The notes below the pieces were generated by a model. That model worked only from the letters and a program-made list of their open reading frames with translations, did no database searches and had not been told where the DNA came from. The translations under genes and the position numbers were made by a program. Shown here in pieces: positions 21,547-33,824 of a stretch of DNA of 64,000 nt (its first letter is position 1; every line of letters starts with the position of its first letter). The stretch comes from Phaseolus vulgaris (Eukaryota > Streptophyta > Magnoliopsida > Fabales > Fabaceae), in assembly GCF_000499845.2 (NCBI RefSeq), contig NC_023749.2:29919987-29983986 (forward strand). The letters run 5' to 3'.

Positions 21547-24500
21547 ATATCTATATATATATGTGTGTACTTTTTATACTTTTGGACACGGTCCCTTCCT
21601 CTCTCACAACGTTGAGTTTGTTATTTAGACATACTGGCTATGAAGTTGTAGGATTACACGCTTATTCCCCTGATTCAATACCCCTGGATGTTGATTTTTC
21701 CAGTCACGGAGTTGCCCAATCAATACTTGATGTTGATTTGCACGGAGCAGAGTGTTGATTTGTAGCACGGAGCACACTGCCAACGTCCCCACGTGGTTTA
21801 ATTTTTATTTTTATTTTTATCTTTTATTTTTATTTATTTCTTAAACGTCCCCACGAGATTTAATTTTTATTTTTATTGTTTTCTTTTACTTTTATTTATT
21901 TCTTACCATGTGACTTTTATTTTTAATTTTTTCTTATTATTATTATATATGTTATCAATACTATTATTAATGTTTAGGGCTTAAGGTTTAGGGTTTAGGG
22001 TTGTACCAACTGATTGAACGTAATTACACAAAATTGCAATTACGTTCAAAAGGTTGTAGCTACTAATTGAACGTAATTGCAAAACTGATCTTATTCATTT
22101 TGATTTACACAATCATATATATAATAAAATTACAATTACTGGAAGCTATAAAATAGTAATACTAACATGCCTGTAAACGGATCATTAATGCAATATAACG
22201 GTAAAATAGTTTAAGGGTAATAAAATCTGAATTAATAATAATAAAATCTGAATTAATAACCAACATAAAGTACATTAAATAAATCTAAAAAAAATATGTT
22301 TCAGTGAACAGGTAAATATATATATGCATGTACTTTTTGTACTTTTGGCCACAGTCCCTTCCTCTCTCACAAAGTTGAGTTTGTTATTTAGACAGACTGG
22401 CTATGAAGTCGTAGGATTACACGCTTATTCCCCTGATTCAATACCCCTGTATGTTGATTTTTCCAGTCACGGAGTTCCCCAATTAATACCTGATGTTGAT
22501 TTGCACGGAGCAGAGTGTTGATTTGTAGCACGGAGCACACTGCCAACGTCCCCGCGTGATTTAATTTTGTTTTTAATTTTTATCTTTTATATTTATTTAT
22601 TTCTTAAACGAACCCACGAGATTTAATTTTTATTTTTATTTTTTTCTATTATTTTTATTTATTTCATACTATATGACTTTTATTTTTAATTTTTTTATTA
22701 TTATTATTATTTATAATTATTATATATGTTATCAATACTATTATTAATGTTTAGGGTTTAAGGTTTAGGGTTTAGGGTTGTAGGAACTAATTGAAGAAAA
22801 TAAGAGAAGGCAAAAGGTTGTAGCAACTAATTGAACATAATTGCACAAAATTGCAATTACGTTCAAAAGGTTGTAGGAACTAATTGAACGTAATTGCACA
22901 AAATTGCAAAACTGATCTTAACCATTTTGATTTACTCAATCATATATATTATAAAATTACAATTACTGGAAGCTATAAAATAGAAATACTAACACGCCTG
23001 TAAACTGACCATTAATGCAATATAACGGTAAAATAATTTAAGGGTAATAAAATCTGAATTAATAATAATAAGATCTGAATTAATAACCAACATAAAGTAC
23101 ATCAAATAAATCTTAAAAAAATATCTTTTAGTGAAGAGGTAAATATATATACAAATATATATATATATATATGCATGTACTTTTTGTACTTTTGGCCACT
23201 GTCCATTCCTCTCTCACAAAGTTGAATTTGTTATTTAGACAAACTGGTTATGAAGTTGTAGGATTACAGGTTTATTCCCCTAATTCAATACCTCTGGATG
23301 TTGATTTTTCCAGTCACGTAGTTCCCCAATCAATACCTGATGTTGATTTGCACGGAGCAGAGTGTTGATTTGCACGTAGCAGAGTGTTGATTTGTAGCAC
23401 GGAGCACACTGCCAACGTCCCCGCGTGATTTAATTTTAATTTTAATTTTTATCTTTTATATTTATTTATTTCATAAACGTCCACACGAGATTTAATTTTT
23501 ATTTTTATTTTTATTTATTTCATACCATGTGGCTTTTATTTTTAATTTTTTTATTCTTAATATTTATAATTATTATATATGTTATCAATACTATTATTAA
23601 TGTTTAGAGTTTAAAGTTTAGGGTTTAGGGTTGTAGGAACTAATTGAAGAAAATAAGAGAAGGCAAAAGGTTGTAGCAACTGATTGAACATAATTGCACA
23701 AAATTTCAATTACGTTCAAAAGGTTGTAGCAACTAATTGAACGTAATTGCACAAAATTGCAAAACTGATCTTAATCATTTTGATTTACTCAATCATATAT
23801 ATTATAAAATTACAATTACTGGAAGCTATAAAATAGAAATACTAACATGCCTGTAAAGTGACCATTAATGCAATATAACGGTAAAATAATTTAAGGGTAA
23901 TAAAATCTGAATTAATAATAATAAGATTTGAATTAATAACCAACATAAAGTACATCAAATAAATCTAAAAAAAAAATATCTTTTAGTGAATAGGTAAATA
24001 TATATACAAATATATATATATATGCACGTACTTTTTGTACTTTTGGCCACTGTCCCTTCCTCTCTCACAAAGTTGATTGTTTTATTTAGAGAAACTGGCT
24101 ATGAAGTTGTAGGATTAGAGGTTTATTCTCCTAATTCAATACCTCTGGATGTTGATTTTTCCAGTCACGTAGTTCCCCAATCAATACCTGATGTTGATTT
24201 GCACGGAGCAGAGTGTTGATTTGTAGCACGGAGCACACTACCAACGTCCCCGCGTAATTTAATTTTAATTTTTATCTTTTATTTTTATTTATTTCTAAAC
24301 GTCTCCACGAGATTTAATTTTAATTTTAATTTTTTTCTTTTATTTTTATTTATTTCTTACCATGTGACTTTATTTTTAATTTTTTTATTATTATTATTTA
24401 TAAATATTATATATGTTATCAATACTATTATTAATGTTTACGGTTTAAGATTTAGGGTTTAGAATTGTAGGAACTGATTGAACATAATTGCACAAAATTG

Positions 24501-24790
24501 CAATTACGTTCAAAAGGTTGTAGCAACTAATTGAACGTAATTGCACAAAATTGCAAAACTGATCTTAATCATTTTGATTTACTCAATCATATATATAATA
24601 AAATTACTATTATTGGAAGCTATAAAATAGGAATACTAACACGCCTGTAAACTGACCATTAATGTAATATAACGGTAAAATAATGTAAGGGTAATAAAAT
24701 CTGAATTAATAATAATAAGATCTGAATTAATAACCAACATAAAGTACATCAAATAAATCTAAAAAAAAATATCTTTTAGTGAAAAGGTAA

Positions 24791-24824
<34 letters not shown>

Positions 24825-26427
24825 GCATCTACTTTTTGTACTTTTGGCCACTGTCCCTTCCTCTCTCACAAAGTTGATTTTGTTATTTAGACAAACTGGC
24901 TATGAAGTTGTAGGATTACAGGTTTATTCCCCTAATTCAATACCTCTGGATGTTGATTTTTCCAGTCACGTAGTTCCCCAATCAATACCTCTGGATGTTG
25001 ATTTGCACAGAGCATAGTGTTGATTTGCACGGAGCAGAGTGTTGATTTGTAGCACGGAGCACACTGCCAACGTCCCCGCGTGATTTAATTTTATTTTTAA
25101 TTTCTATCTTTAATATTTATTTATTTCTTAATCGTCCCCACAAGATTTAATTTTTATTTATTTCTTACCATGTGACTTTTATTTTTAATTTTTTTATTAT
25201 TATTATTTATAATTATTATATATGTTATCAATACTATTCTTAATGTTTAGGGTTAAAGGTTTAGGGTTTAGGGTTGTAGGAACTAATTGAAGAAAATAAG
25301 AGAAGGCAAAAGGTTGTAGCAACTGATTGAACATAATTGCACAAAATTTCAATTACGTTCAAAAGGTTGTAGCAACTAATTGAACGTAATTGCACAAAAT
25401 TGCAAAACTGATCTTAATCATTTTGATTTACTCAATCATATATATTATAAAATTACAATTACTGGAAGCTATAAAATAGAAATATTAACATGCCTGTAAA
25501 GTGACCATTAATGCAATATAACGGTAAAATAATTTAAGGGTAATAAAATCTGAATTAATAATAATAAGATTTGAATTAATAACCAACATAAAGTACATCA
25601 AATAAATCTAAAAAAAAAATATCTTTTAGTGAATAGGTAAATATATATACAAATATATATATATATATATATATATGCACGTACTTTTTGTACTTTTGGC
25701 CACTGTCCCTTCCTCTCTCACAAAGTTGAGTTTGTTATTTAGACAAACTGACTATGAAGTTGTAGGATTACAGGTTTATTCCCCTGATTCAATACCCCTG
25801 GATGTTGATTTTTCCAGTCACGTAGTTCCCCAATCAATACCTGATGTTGATTTGGACGGAGCAGAGTGTTGATTTGTAGCATAGAGCAGACTGCCAACGT
25901 CCCCACGTGATTTAATTTTTATTTGTTATTCTTATTTATTTCTTAAACGTCCCATGAGATTTAATTTTTACTTTTTTTCTTATATTTTTATTTATTTCTT
26001 ACCATGTGACTTTTATTTTTAATTTTTTTTCTTATTATTATTTATAATTATTATATATGTTATCAATACTATTATTAATGTTTAGGGTTTAGGGTTGTAG
26101 GAACTTATTGAAGAAAATAAGAGTAGACAAAAAGTTGTAGCAACTGATTGAACCGTAATTGCACAAAATTGCAAAATTGATCTTATTCATTTTGATTTAC
26201 TCAATCATATATATAATAAAATTACAATTACTGGACCCTATAAAATAGTAATACGAACTTGTAAAGTTACCATTAATGCAATATAACGGTAAAATAGTTT
26301 AAGGGTAATAAAATTTGAATTAATAATAATAAAATCTGAATTAATAACCAATATAAAGTACATTAAATAAATCTTAAAAAAATATCTTTTAGTGAAAAGG
26401 AAAATATAGATACATATATATATATAC

Positions 26428-26472
<45 letters not shown>

Positions 26473-26845
26473 TGTACTTTTTGTACTTTTAGCAACTGTC
26501 CCTTCCTCTCTCTGAGTTTGTTATTTAGACAGACTGGCTATGAAGTTGTAGGATTACAGGTTTATTCCCCTGATTCAATACCCTTGGATGTTGATTTTTC
26601 TAGTCACGAAGTTTCCCAATCAATACCTGATGTTGATTTGCACAGAGCAGAGTGTTGATTTGTAGCACGAAGCACACTACCAACGTTCCCACGTGATTTA
26701 ATTTTTATTTTTATTTATTTCTTAAACATCCCCACGAGATTTAATTTTTATTTTTATTTTTGTCTTTTATTTTTATTTATTTCTTACCATGTGACTTTTA
26801 TTTTTAATTTTTTTCTTATTATTATTTATAATTATTATATATGTT

Positions 26846-28130
26846 ATCAATAGTATTATTAATGTTAGACACAAATTGCAATGGACAGAACACTCAAACC
26901 CAAGTTTCTTCTGTGACCAAAGAAACTTTAACCACCAAGTTCTTTTATCATATTATAATTTTTATTATACTTATTATTATTATTGGTATTATTAATGTGG
27001 GGCATGTGAAAATTTTCTTAAGTATGTAGCTTAAATATAATTTAATAAAAATTATATTAAAACTTTCAAAAATTTAATTTATTTTATTTTAAATTTATAC
27101 AACAAATAAATAAATTTAATGTATAAAAGAAATGTATATAATTTATTAAAAAACTTACTTTCATTTATACAAAATAATTAAATTCAATTTATACACAAAA
27201 AAATAATTCATTTCATTTATACAACAAAAAGTCGTTTTAATTTATACAACAAAAACTTAATTTCATTTATTGAACAAAACATATATTTAATTTATACAAA
27301 AAAAAATAAATACACAATATTTTTAAATTTTAAATATGTATTATTTTTCCCCAATTATTATTTTTCTACATCTTTCAATTCTTTATAAACTTTATAAGAT
27401 AATTTCTTTAAATAATTTTAAATTAAACACTTAATCAATTTAATAAATTTAGTTTAACTATTTTATATATATATACTTATTATAATATTATAAATTAAAT
27501 TAAATTAAATTAATTAATTTTTAGAAAATTTAAGAATTTTATATAACATTTACAAATTTAATTACATTTTTTCTTTTACTGAATTATTATTTTTTAACAT
27601 TTTTCAATTCTTTTTAAATTGTTTAAGATAATTTTTAAAATAATTTAAAAACTAATTTAATTGACCTAACATATAGAAAAATTATTAAAATTAAAAAATT
27701 ATTATAATATTAAAAAAATTAAAATAAATACAATAAACAAGTATATATACTATAAACAAGTATGACATAGTTACATGGGTGTATAAATTAAATAAGGGCT
27801 ACAGAGAGGAAAATAAATGGGTAGCAGATTGGGCCAGATAATTATACATAGTCACGTGGGGTGTAGATATTAAACAGAGGTTGCAGAGAGTTAAAAATAT
27901 GGGCAGTAGATTGGGCTAGAAAATTACAAATAGTTACATGGTGGTTTCTTTATCATATTTAATTTTATCTTAAATAATTAAAATCTTATTTGTTTATTTT
28001 GTATTTTAATGATGTTTAGGGTTTAGGATTTTTTGTTTGACACTATTTTTTTTCTTTTATTTCTACTTTACAATACTTTTTAATAATAAAATATAGAAAT
28101 AAAAATAAAAATATTATTGGTTATCAAGTG
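26846..28130. repeat. Shuffled copies of left-flank modules
   Basis: 26846-27370 matches 12930-13480 (including a degraded SINE-like piece near 26867-26935). 27660-27945 contains two or three stray units of the 83-bp satellite, like 12740-12890. 27948-28110 matches 12520-12680. The order of the modules is reversed relative to the left flank although each keeps its orientation. Confidence 0.7.
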
Positions 28131-28194
28131 AAACTATAAAAAAATTATATGATCAAATATCATTGTTTGAATTGTAAATTTTTTTAAAGTACAT

Positions 28195-28510
28195 TAAATA
28201 AATCTTAAAAAATATCTTTTAGTGAAAAGGTAAATATATATACAGATATATTTATGCATGTACTTTTTGTACTTTTGGCCACAATTGTCCCTTCCTCTCT
28301 CACAAAGCTGAGTTTTTTATTTAGACAGATTCACTATAAAGTTGTAGGATTACACGCTTATTCCTCTAATTCAATACCCCTTATTCCCTTAATTCAATAC
28401 TCCTGATGTTGATTTTTCCAGTCACAAAATTTCCCACTCAATACCTGATGTTGATTTGCACGGCAAAATGTTGATTTGTAGCACGGAGCTGCCAACGTCC
28501 CCATGTGATT
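28195..28510 (+). repeat. Detached partial satellite monomer
   Basis: It runs from AAAGTACATTAAATAAATC through TGCATGTACTTTTTGTAC to GCCAACGTCCCCATGTG, i.e. the post-LTR half of the ~820-bp monomer, more diverged than copies in the main array and with its reading frame lost. Confidence 0.8.
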
Positions 28511-28514
28511 TAAT

Positions 28515-30790
28515 TTTACCAAAATTATTAAAATTAAAAAAATTATTATAATATTAAAAAAAATAAAAGAAATACAATAAACAAGTATAAAAAGTAAAAC
28601 GAGGTTTAAAAATTAAATAGAGATTGCTGAGAGTAAAAAATATGGGAAGTAGATTGGGTTAGAAAATTACATATAGTTACATAAGGGTATATAAATTAAA
28701 TAAGAGCTACAGAGAGTAAAATAAATGGGTAGCAGATTGGACCTGAAAATTATAAATATTCACGTGATATGTAGACATTAAACCGAGGTGGCAGAGAGTA
28801 AAAAATATGGGCAGTAGATTGGGCTAGAAAAATACAAATAGTTACATTGCGGGGTATAAATTAATTAATGGTTGCAGAGAGTATTATATATGGGGAGCAG
28901 ATTGGGCCAGAAAATTACAAATAGTCTCGCGGGGTTTTGAATTTAAATAGAGGGTCTTGAGAGTAAAAAATATGGGCAGTACATTGGGCCTGAAATTAGA
29001 AATAGTTACATGGGGGTGTATATATTAAATCAGGGATTGCATGAGTAAAATATCAGGGCAGCAGATTGGGCTAGAAAATTACAAATAGTCACGCGGGGTG
29101 TAGAAATTAAATAGAGGTTGCTGAAAGTAGAAAGCATGGGCAATAGATTGGGTTAGAAAATTACAAATAGTTACAAAGGGGTGTATAATTAAATAAGGGC
29201 TGCAGAAAGTCAAATATATGGACAGCAGATTGGGCTAGAAAATTACAAATAGTCACGTTGCGTGTAGAAATTAAATAGAGGTTGCAGAGAGTAAAAAATA
29301 TGGGCAATAGATTGGGCTAGAAAATTGCAAATAGTTACATAGGGGTATATAAATAAAATAAGGGATGCAAAGAGTAAAATATATGGGCAGCAGATTGGGC
29401 AAGAAAATTACAAATAGTCACGTGGGGTTTACAAAATAAATAGAGGTTGTAGAGAGTAAAAAATATGGGCAGTAGATTGGGCAATATAATTACAAATAGT
29501 TACATGGGGATGTAAAAGTTAAATAAGGGCAGCAGAGAGTAAAATATATGCGTAGCAGATTGGGCCAGAAATTACAAATAGTCTCGAGGGTTGTATAAAT
29601 TAAATAGAGGATGCAGAGCGTAAAAAATATGAGCAGTACATTGGGCTAGAAAATTACAAATCGTTACATCGTGGTGTATAAACTAAACAAGGGCTGTAGA
29701 GAGTAAAATATATGGGCAGCTGATTGGGCAAGACAATTACAAATAGTCATGTGGGGTGTAGAATTTAAATAGAGGTTGCAGAGAATAAAAAATATGGGGT
29801 GTAGATTGGGCTAGAAAATTACAAAGTTACATGGGGGTGTGTAAATTAAATAAGGGGTCAGAGAGTAAAATATATGGGCAGCAGATTGGGCTAGAAAATT
29901 ACAAATAGTCATGTGGGGTGTAGAAATTTTATAGAGGTTGTAGAGGGAAAAAATATGGGCAGTAGATTGGGGTAGAAAATTACAAATTGTTACATGGGCG
30001 TGTATAAATTAAATATGGGCTGCATAGTGTAAAATATATTGGGCCAGAAAACTTCAAAATAGTAACGTGTCGTGTAGAAATTAAATAGAAGTTGCAGAGA
30101 GTAAAAAATATGTGCAATAGATTGGGCTAAAAAATTACAAATCGGTACATTGGGGTGTATAAATTAAATTAGGGATGCCGAGAGTAAAATATATGGGCAG
30201 CAGATTGGGCCAGAAAATTACAACTAGTCACGTGTGGTGTAGATATTAAATAGAGGTTGCTCAGAGTAAAAATGATGGGCAGTACAGTGGGCCTGAAAAT
30301 TACAAATAGTTACGTGGGGGTGTATAAATTAAATAAGGGCATCCAAGAGTGAAATATCAGGGCAGCAGATTGGGCTAGAAAATTACAAATAGTCACACGG
30401 GGTGTAGAAATTAAATAGAGGTTTCTGAGAGTAAAAAATATTGGTATAGATTGGGTTAGAAAACTTCAAATAGTTACATAGGGGTGTATAATTAAATAAG
30501 GGCTACAGAAGGTAAAATAAATGGGTAACAGATTGGGCCAGATAATTATAAATAGTCATGTGGGATGTAGATATTAAACAGAGGTTGCAGAGAGTAAAAA
30601 TATGGGCAGTAGATTGGGCTACAAAATTACAAATAGTTACATGGTGGTGTATAAACTAAATTAGGGCTGCAGAGAGTAAAAATATGGGCAGTAGATTGGG
30701 CTACAAAATTACAAATAGTTACATGGTGGTGTATAAACTAAATAAGGGCTGCAGAGAGTAAAATATATGGGGAGCAGATTGGGCCAGAAA
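28515..30790. repeat. ~165-bp dimeric satellite array
   Basis: Two related ~83-bp subunits alternate. Type A has GTCACGTGGGGTGTAGAAAT and TAGAGGTTGCAGAGAG. Type B has GTTACATGGGGGTGTATAAA and TAAGGGCTGCAGAGAG. Both contain GGGCAGCAGATTGGGC or GGGCAGTAGATTGGGC and AAAATTACAAATAG. About 13 dimers are present. Type A and B alternation is well kept, showing higher-order organisation. Confidence 0.85.
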
Positions 30791-31453
30791 ATAGAGGTTA
30801 CTACTGTCTTGAGCATAGTGCAATTTGCTAAAACTAGCTGGAAAATAAATAATAGATCATTGATGAAAAAGTGATTACTTGTTTAAGATACTCTCTTCAT
30901 CAAGATTAACTTCTGAAGAAAATTCTTCAATTAATGATCTTATGGCATTCTCATCACCAGAATTCAAGCTAATCAGGCGCTTCTCTAGCTCACCAATTTT
31001 CTGGTACACCAAAAATGTAAGCATCATCGTTCAAAGTAACACTTAAAACCCCTACATGTAACAAACACCCAGTGACGTGGATGCTAAGAAGCACTTTTAA
31101 AAGAAACATTTTGGTGTTTTTTTACTAATTTTTCTCCTTTTTCATAAACATTTGACAAGACATTGTTTCAGTGGACCAATGTTCTGAGATCAATAAACAG
31201 AAAATGTAAACAAATCTATTAGAGCTGTTTACCATAGGCCTAAAACAATATTAGGTCTTTTTAAACTAATAATGCATATTTATTATAATTGAAATTTGTT
31301 ATTATTTTGGATGAAAACTTTATAAAAGAGAAAGTCATAGATTGTAGAGATTAAATATAATTAAACCTCAGAAGGGATAAAATGGGTTGCCAGTCCAGCA
31401 ACAACTATTTCCTTCCCACTCAACCTTCCTCCAATCAGTGCCAAGTATTCACC
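30791..31453 (-). pseudogene. 3-hydroxyisobutyryl-CoA hydrolase-like gene fragment
   Basis: Two exons can be read on the minus strand. Exon A (31453-31367) encodes GEYLALIGGRLSGKE, then a GLATHFIPSE motif, and is bounded by an AG acceptor and a GT donor. Exon B (31000-30879) begins KIGELEKRLISLNSGDENA and ends DEESILNK, with an AG acceptor and a possible GT donor. These match the crotonase-fold region and following helix of plant CHY1-type hydrolases, which act in valine breakdown. The upstream catalytic exons and the C-terminal exons are not recognisable, and sequence downstream of exon B runs into satellite at 30790. It is probably a captured or truncated gene piece. Confidence 0.65.
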
Positions 31454-31974
31454 TGTAATACTACATGCATGATTACAACTCCGAAGTTTTCTGTGTAATT
31501 CTCTAATGAATTTTTCTTCACTTTTATAACCATTTATGCTAACTCAGTAAAATTTTAAAGACACTTCTACTGTCATTGAAGAATAAACAGCTACGAACAT
31601 AGAAATTGTAAAGAGGGAAACAAATGAAGAGATTCAACTCTACCTAGATAATCTTCTTCAGTGAAGAGTTTTGCTCCACAAATTACAAATTGTTAGAGTT
31701 AATTTATCAATCCATTAAGACAGCAAACCGGAATGAAATTCACCACAACTGAAATCTCTAAGACCCAAAAATCAATAGAAGAAAACCATACCAATCCAAA
31801 CCAATAAGAGAACACTCGATAAATCAAACTCAGAAAGAATGTGAACAAATCCTTTGGCGGAGGCGTTGATGGTGGCGATTTCGGATAATCGCGAAATGAT
31901 TTCATACAACTTGGATGTATCAAATCCACACGAAGCTTGAAGAAAATTTAACCGCTATTCTAGACAAATTTTTT
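31454..31974 (-). other. Unassigned sequence upstream of hydrolase fragment
   Basis: A 76-codon minus frame (31929-31699) contains KSFRDYPKSPPSTPPPKD followed by a hydrophobic stretch; I do not recognise it. A minus segment near 31620-31683 (GAKLFTEEDYLGRV) could be another exon. Confidence 0.3.
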
Positions 31975-32395
31975 AGTATTATTATGATTTTTATTATACT
32001 TATTATTATTAATAATATTAATAATATTAATAATGTTAATAATATGAATAATGTTAATAATATGAATAATGTTAATAATATGAATAATATTATTAATATT
32101 TAATAATATTAATAATAGTTAATAATAGTTAATAATAGTTAATAATATTTATAATATTTAATGATATTAATAATAATTAATAATATTAATAATAATTAAT
32201 AATATTAATAATAATTAATAATATTAATAATAATTAATTATATTAATAATAATTAATAATATTAATAATAATTAATAATATTAATAATAATTAATAATAT
32301 TAATAATAATTAATAATATTAATAATAATTAATAATATTAATAATAATTAACAATATTTAATAATATTAATAATATAAATATTTATAATCATACT
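31975..32395. repeat. TAA/ATT-rich microsatellite block
   Basis: About 420 bases of AATAATATTAATAATAATT-type repeats. The main part (32160-32350) repeats TTAATAATATTAATAATAA about every 20 bases; the left part has AATAATGTTAATAATATG units. Confidence 0.95.
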
Positions 32396-32435
32396 AATAA
32401 GTAGAATAATAATCATAACTTGACAACAAAATTTG

Positions 32436-32495
32436 ACTGGTGTAATGGTTAAAGCTTCTTTGGTCATTTCTCAAGGAGTTTCGAGTCCCACCTAC
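32436..32495 (+). repeat. tRNA-derived SINE-like sequence
   Basis: Box A TGGTGTAATGGTTAA (32439-32453) is followed by box B GTTTCGAGTCCC (32478-32489). It shares AGCTTCTTTGGTCA-type sequence with the minus-strand copy at 12963-13033. Confidence 0.5.
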
Positions 32496-32499
32496 TGCA

Positions 32500-32835
32500 G
32501 TTTACTTCTAGCTTTAATAATAAGTTTTCATTACCAACGGATGCACATATGGCTTCCTTAAGCCACCATACTCACTATAGTTAAGTTTACTTAACTAGAG
32601 TTATGGTAGCTTAAGGAGCAAGCTACCTTCATCTATAAATACTCTCAACCCCACTCATGTATTCAAATTTGCAATTTATTGAATCAAAAGTTCTGAATTA
32701 GTACAATCATTCTTTCCCAAATCTTTGTTGCTAGTGAGCCTCTTTGGCCTAGTGAACTTAGGAAGGTTGGCCAAACTTCCTTCCCCTTCATTGCACCATC
32801 AAACATCCAAAACCTAACACGTCTTGGTTATGTTT
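32500..32835 (+). other. Possible small LTR fragment
   Basis: A TATA-like ATCTATAAATACTC near 32632 and a terminal-like CCAAAACCTAACA near 32806 suggest an LTR. An inverted pair GCTTCCTTAAGCCACC / GGTAGCTTAAGGAGC lies upstream. No partner LTR or target duplication was found. Confidence 0.3.
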
Positions 32836-32839
32836 GAAA

Positions 32840-33655
32840 ATAATATTTGGGGATGAAATGACTTTTTGGTGAGAATCTATATGTGGTTTTTGAATATCAT
32901 CCCTAACTTCTTTATCGAAGATGTCAAGTATTTAGAATGGTTAGGTAATGAAAAAGATAAGAAAGAAGAACACCTTGGAGGTGCAATTTGTATTTTTGTA
33001 CGGGTCAACATGATTGTTTTTACGACGGGAGGTGAGGTATTGATACCCGTTTTATCTTTTCTTTCTTTATTCTTTTTATTTTCTCTTTTTGTTTTCATTT
33101 TTATTTGATCCGCATTAACCTCTTTTGGAGAAAGAGGTTTTAACATAATCTTGTGCCCTTGAAAGAAATTTTATTGGTATGACCATCATGTAAAATATCA
33201 TAGTGCCAAGGCATTTCTATAAGCACTTGTGTGCCTTCCATTGGCACAACATCACATAAAACTTCATCTTTATATTTTCCAATGGCAAATATTATAAGAA
33301 CTTGTTTATTAACCATTATTTCACCCTCTTCACTAAGCCATTGTAATTTATAGGGCTTTGTATGAGAGATAGTGGGCAATCCAAGCTTCTCCACAACTCT
33401 TGTACCTGCCACATTAACATAACTACCCCCATCTATGATCATGGAACATAAGTTGTTGTTGATAAGGCATCGGGTGTGAAAAATATTTTCTCTTTGAGTG
33501 TTATCAAAAGGTTTTTGAATAGTACCCAACATTCGCCTTACCACCAATAAGTAACCTTCACAAGGTATCTCACACTCGTCCTCACTTGGGGTTTTTGAAG
33601 AGGAAGGGGAACTAGCTATAGATGATTGGGAACTATGTGTTGAGGATAAGTGAAG
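32840..33655 (-). pseudogene. Gypsy aspartic protease region, frameshifted
   Basis: Frame 33547-33140 carries the family's protease: RCLINNNLCSMIIDGGSYVN with the active-site motif IDGGS, VVEKLGLPT, YKLQWLSEEGEI and KYKDEVLCDVV. A second frame (33146-32877) continues with LSPKEVNADQIKMK and a partial FLSFSLPNHS tail. It is a diverged relative of the protease in 46970-49444. An acidic serine-rich linker precedes it at 33560-33655. Copia LTR sequences separate it from the matching gag at 36337-37044. Confidence 0.75.
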
Positions 33656-33824
33656 ATTATACTAAACTTGCATGAATAAGTGTTTGATGAAGACAACTTG
33701 TTTGAAGGTTTATGAAAAATGTAATTCATGGTCTTAGTTAGGTTTGAGTTGTTTAAATATCCTTTTGCACTCTGAATCTACCTTATATCTCACACCCATA
33801 GTGATGAGCTTAAGCACAAAGTAT

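Larger units (their letters stand above)
14899..25872 (+). other. Repeated 65-codon ORF in satellite monomers
   Basis: ORFs at 14899-15090, 21561-21758, 22324-22521, 23171-23368, 24022-24219, 24805-25017 and 25675-25872 share a start after the TA tract, a hydrophobic opening (VLFVLLATVPSSL), then [20 protein letters not shown] and a common end DVDLHGAEC. Others (15718, 16549, 17455, 26468) lack the start or are broken. I recognise no family. The openness may merely reflect recent homogenisation of the repeat, so this is not called a gene. Confidence 0.35.
14571..26850. repeat. ~780-855-bp satellite array carrying a copia solo LTR
   Basis: A monomer consists of a short TTTAGGG tract, a copia solo LTR in minus orientation, a linker (AAAGTACATTAAATAAATC), a TA microsatellite, a 65-codon ORF region (TACTTTTTGTACTTTTGG to GCAGAGTGTTGA), then a TTTTATTTTTA-rich stretch and TATATATGTTATCAATAC. 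Solo LTRs, beginning TGTAGGAACTAATTG and ending CCAACA, lie at 15307-15488 (truncated), 16161-16476, 17013-17254, 17851-18165, 22002-22265, 22779-23092, 23632-23945, 24466-24739, 25275-25588 and 26096-26353. Start-to-start periods, after subtracting the inserted element at 18230-21551, are about 777-854 bases. Confidence 0.9.

Noticed and set aside
28515..30790. CRISPR-like array (regular repeats)
   Set aside because: Repeat and spacer both recur; there are no unique spacers and the context is a plant genome. It is a satellite.
32439..32495. Possible tRNA gene
   Set aside because: Box A and B are present, but no acceptor stem or anticodon arm can be paired by eye; a SINE-like remnant fits better.
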